The position numbers were made by a program, and so were the translations under genes. Below are positions 63,872 through 64,000 of a stretch of DNA of 64,000 nt, in pieces. The stretch lies in the NCBI GenBank assembly GCA_023334545.1, contig JAADVB010000010.1:1-64000 (forward strand), in the 5' to 3' direction. Positions within the stretch are counted from its first letter, which is position 1; every line of letters starts with the position of its first letter. The notes under the pieces are model-generated. The model ran no database searches. It had not been told where the DNA came from and saw only the letters and a program-made list of their open reading frames with translations. Source of the stretch: Salisapilia sapeloensis. Its lineage: Eukaryota > Oomycota > Peronosporomycetes > Peronosporales > Salisapiliaceae.

Positions 63872-64000
63872 TCCGTGCTTTGGTGTCAATTTCGCTGTCG
63901 GCCACCAGCTGATATCGCGTTGGGTACACTTGGACACTTGAAGCTATATTCGGCATATAGCAACTTCTCCAGCAAGAGATATACGGAACCTCCGATGCAA

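Noticed and set aside
1..64000. tRNA, rRNA, CRISPR arrays and intact transposable elements
   Set aside because: None was recognised by eye on either strand; a profile search for tRNAs and repeats was not possible here.

Overview
The window is nuclear DNA from an oomycete (stramenopile), most likely a member of the Peronosporales or a close relative. The evidence is gene content and structure. The genes are eukaryotic and densely packed (about 30 protein genes in 64 kb), with few introns, mostly 52-80 nt long with GT..AG ends. The families include oomycete-style short ankyrin repeats, WRKY19-like zinc-knuckle repeats (HGGGKRC), a NO VEIN-like ATPase and a PGDH-PSAT serine-pathway fusion. Several genes belong to families linked to cilia and flagella, so the species probably still makes motile zoospores. 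No tRNA, rRNA, CRISPR array or intact transposon was recognised. Exon structures below were worked out by hand from splice signals and reading-frame phase.

Layout. 1-10 kb: a BRO1/ALIX-type ESCRT adaptor, a six-repeat cysteine-rich membrane protein, a zinc-knuckle protein split by a 1.2 kb intron, and COP9 signalosome subunit 3. 10-19 kb: a 2,423-residue NO VEIN-like protein, divergent across 103 bp from a 541-residue ankyrin protein. 19-24 kb: two divergent membrane-protein genes separated by an ~81-bp tandem repeat, a copine-RING (RGLG-type) ubiquitin ligase, and a second zinc-knuckle protein. 24.2-26.9 kb: a gene-poor stretch with decayed coding remnants. 26.9-34 kb: the PGDH-ACT-PSAT fusion, an AP-1-type sigma adaptin, an 11-exon CCDC148/112-like coiled-coil protein and an F-box-like protein. 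34-43.6 kb: an oomycete-type hypothetical protein, a PGPGAY-repeat flagellar-type protein, a PIAS/SIZ-type SUMO ligase, Aurora kinase and tubulin polyglutamylase subunit TPGS1. 43.8-49 kb: four tandem paralogous multi-pass membrane proteins. 49-57.8 kb: small zinc-binding and hypothetical proteins, a CEP164-like WW protein, a DUF1772 membrane protein, a kinesin and cytochrome c heme lyase. 58-64 kb: SF3A3, a DJ-1 homologue with a possible mitochondrial leader, the inverted second copy of the cysteine-rich membrane protein, and an uncharacterised two-exon gene.

Themes. Housekeeping genes (splicing, endocytic sorting, signalosome, mitosis, heme attachment, serine synthesis) are interleaved with microtubule/cilium genes between 31 and 56 kb and with locally duplicated membrane proteins. 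The most striking items are the serine-pathway fusion, whose PGDH half appears to lack two of its three usual catalytic residues; the four-gene membrane-protein array; the equal-length inverted cysteine-rich pair near the two ends of the window; and the sigma adaptin whose first coding exon appears to be only the ATG.
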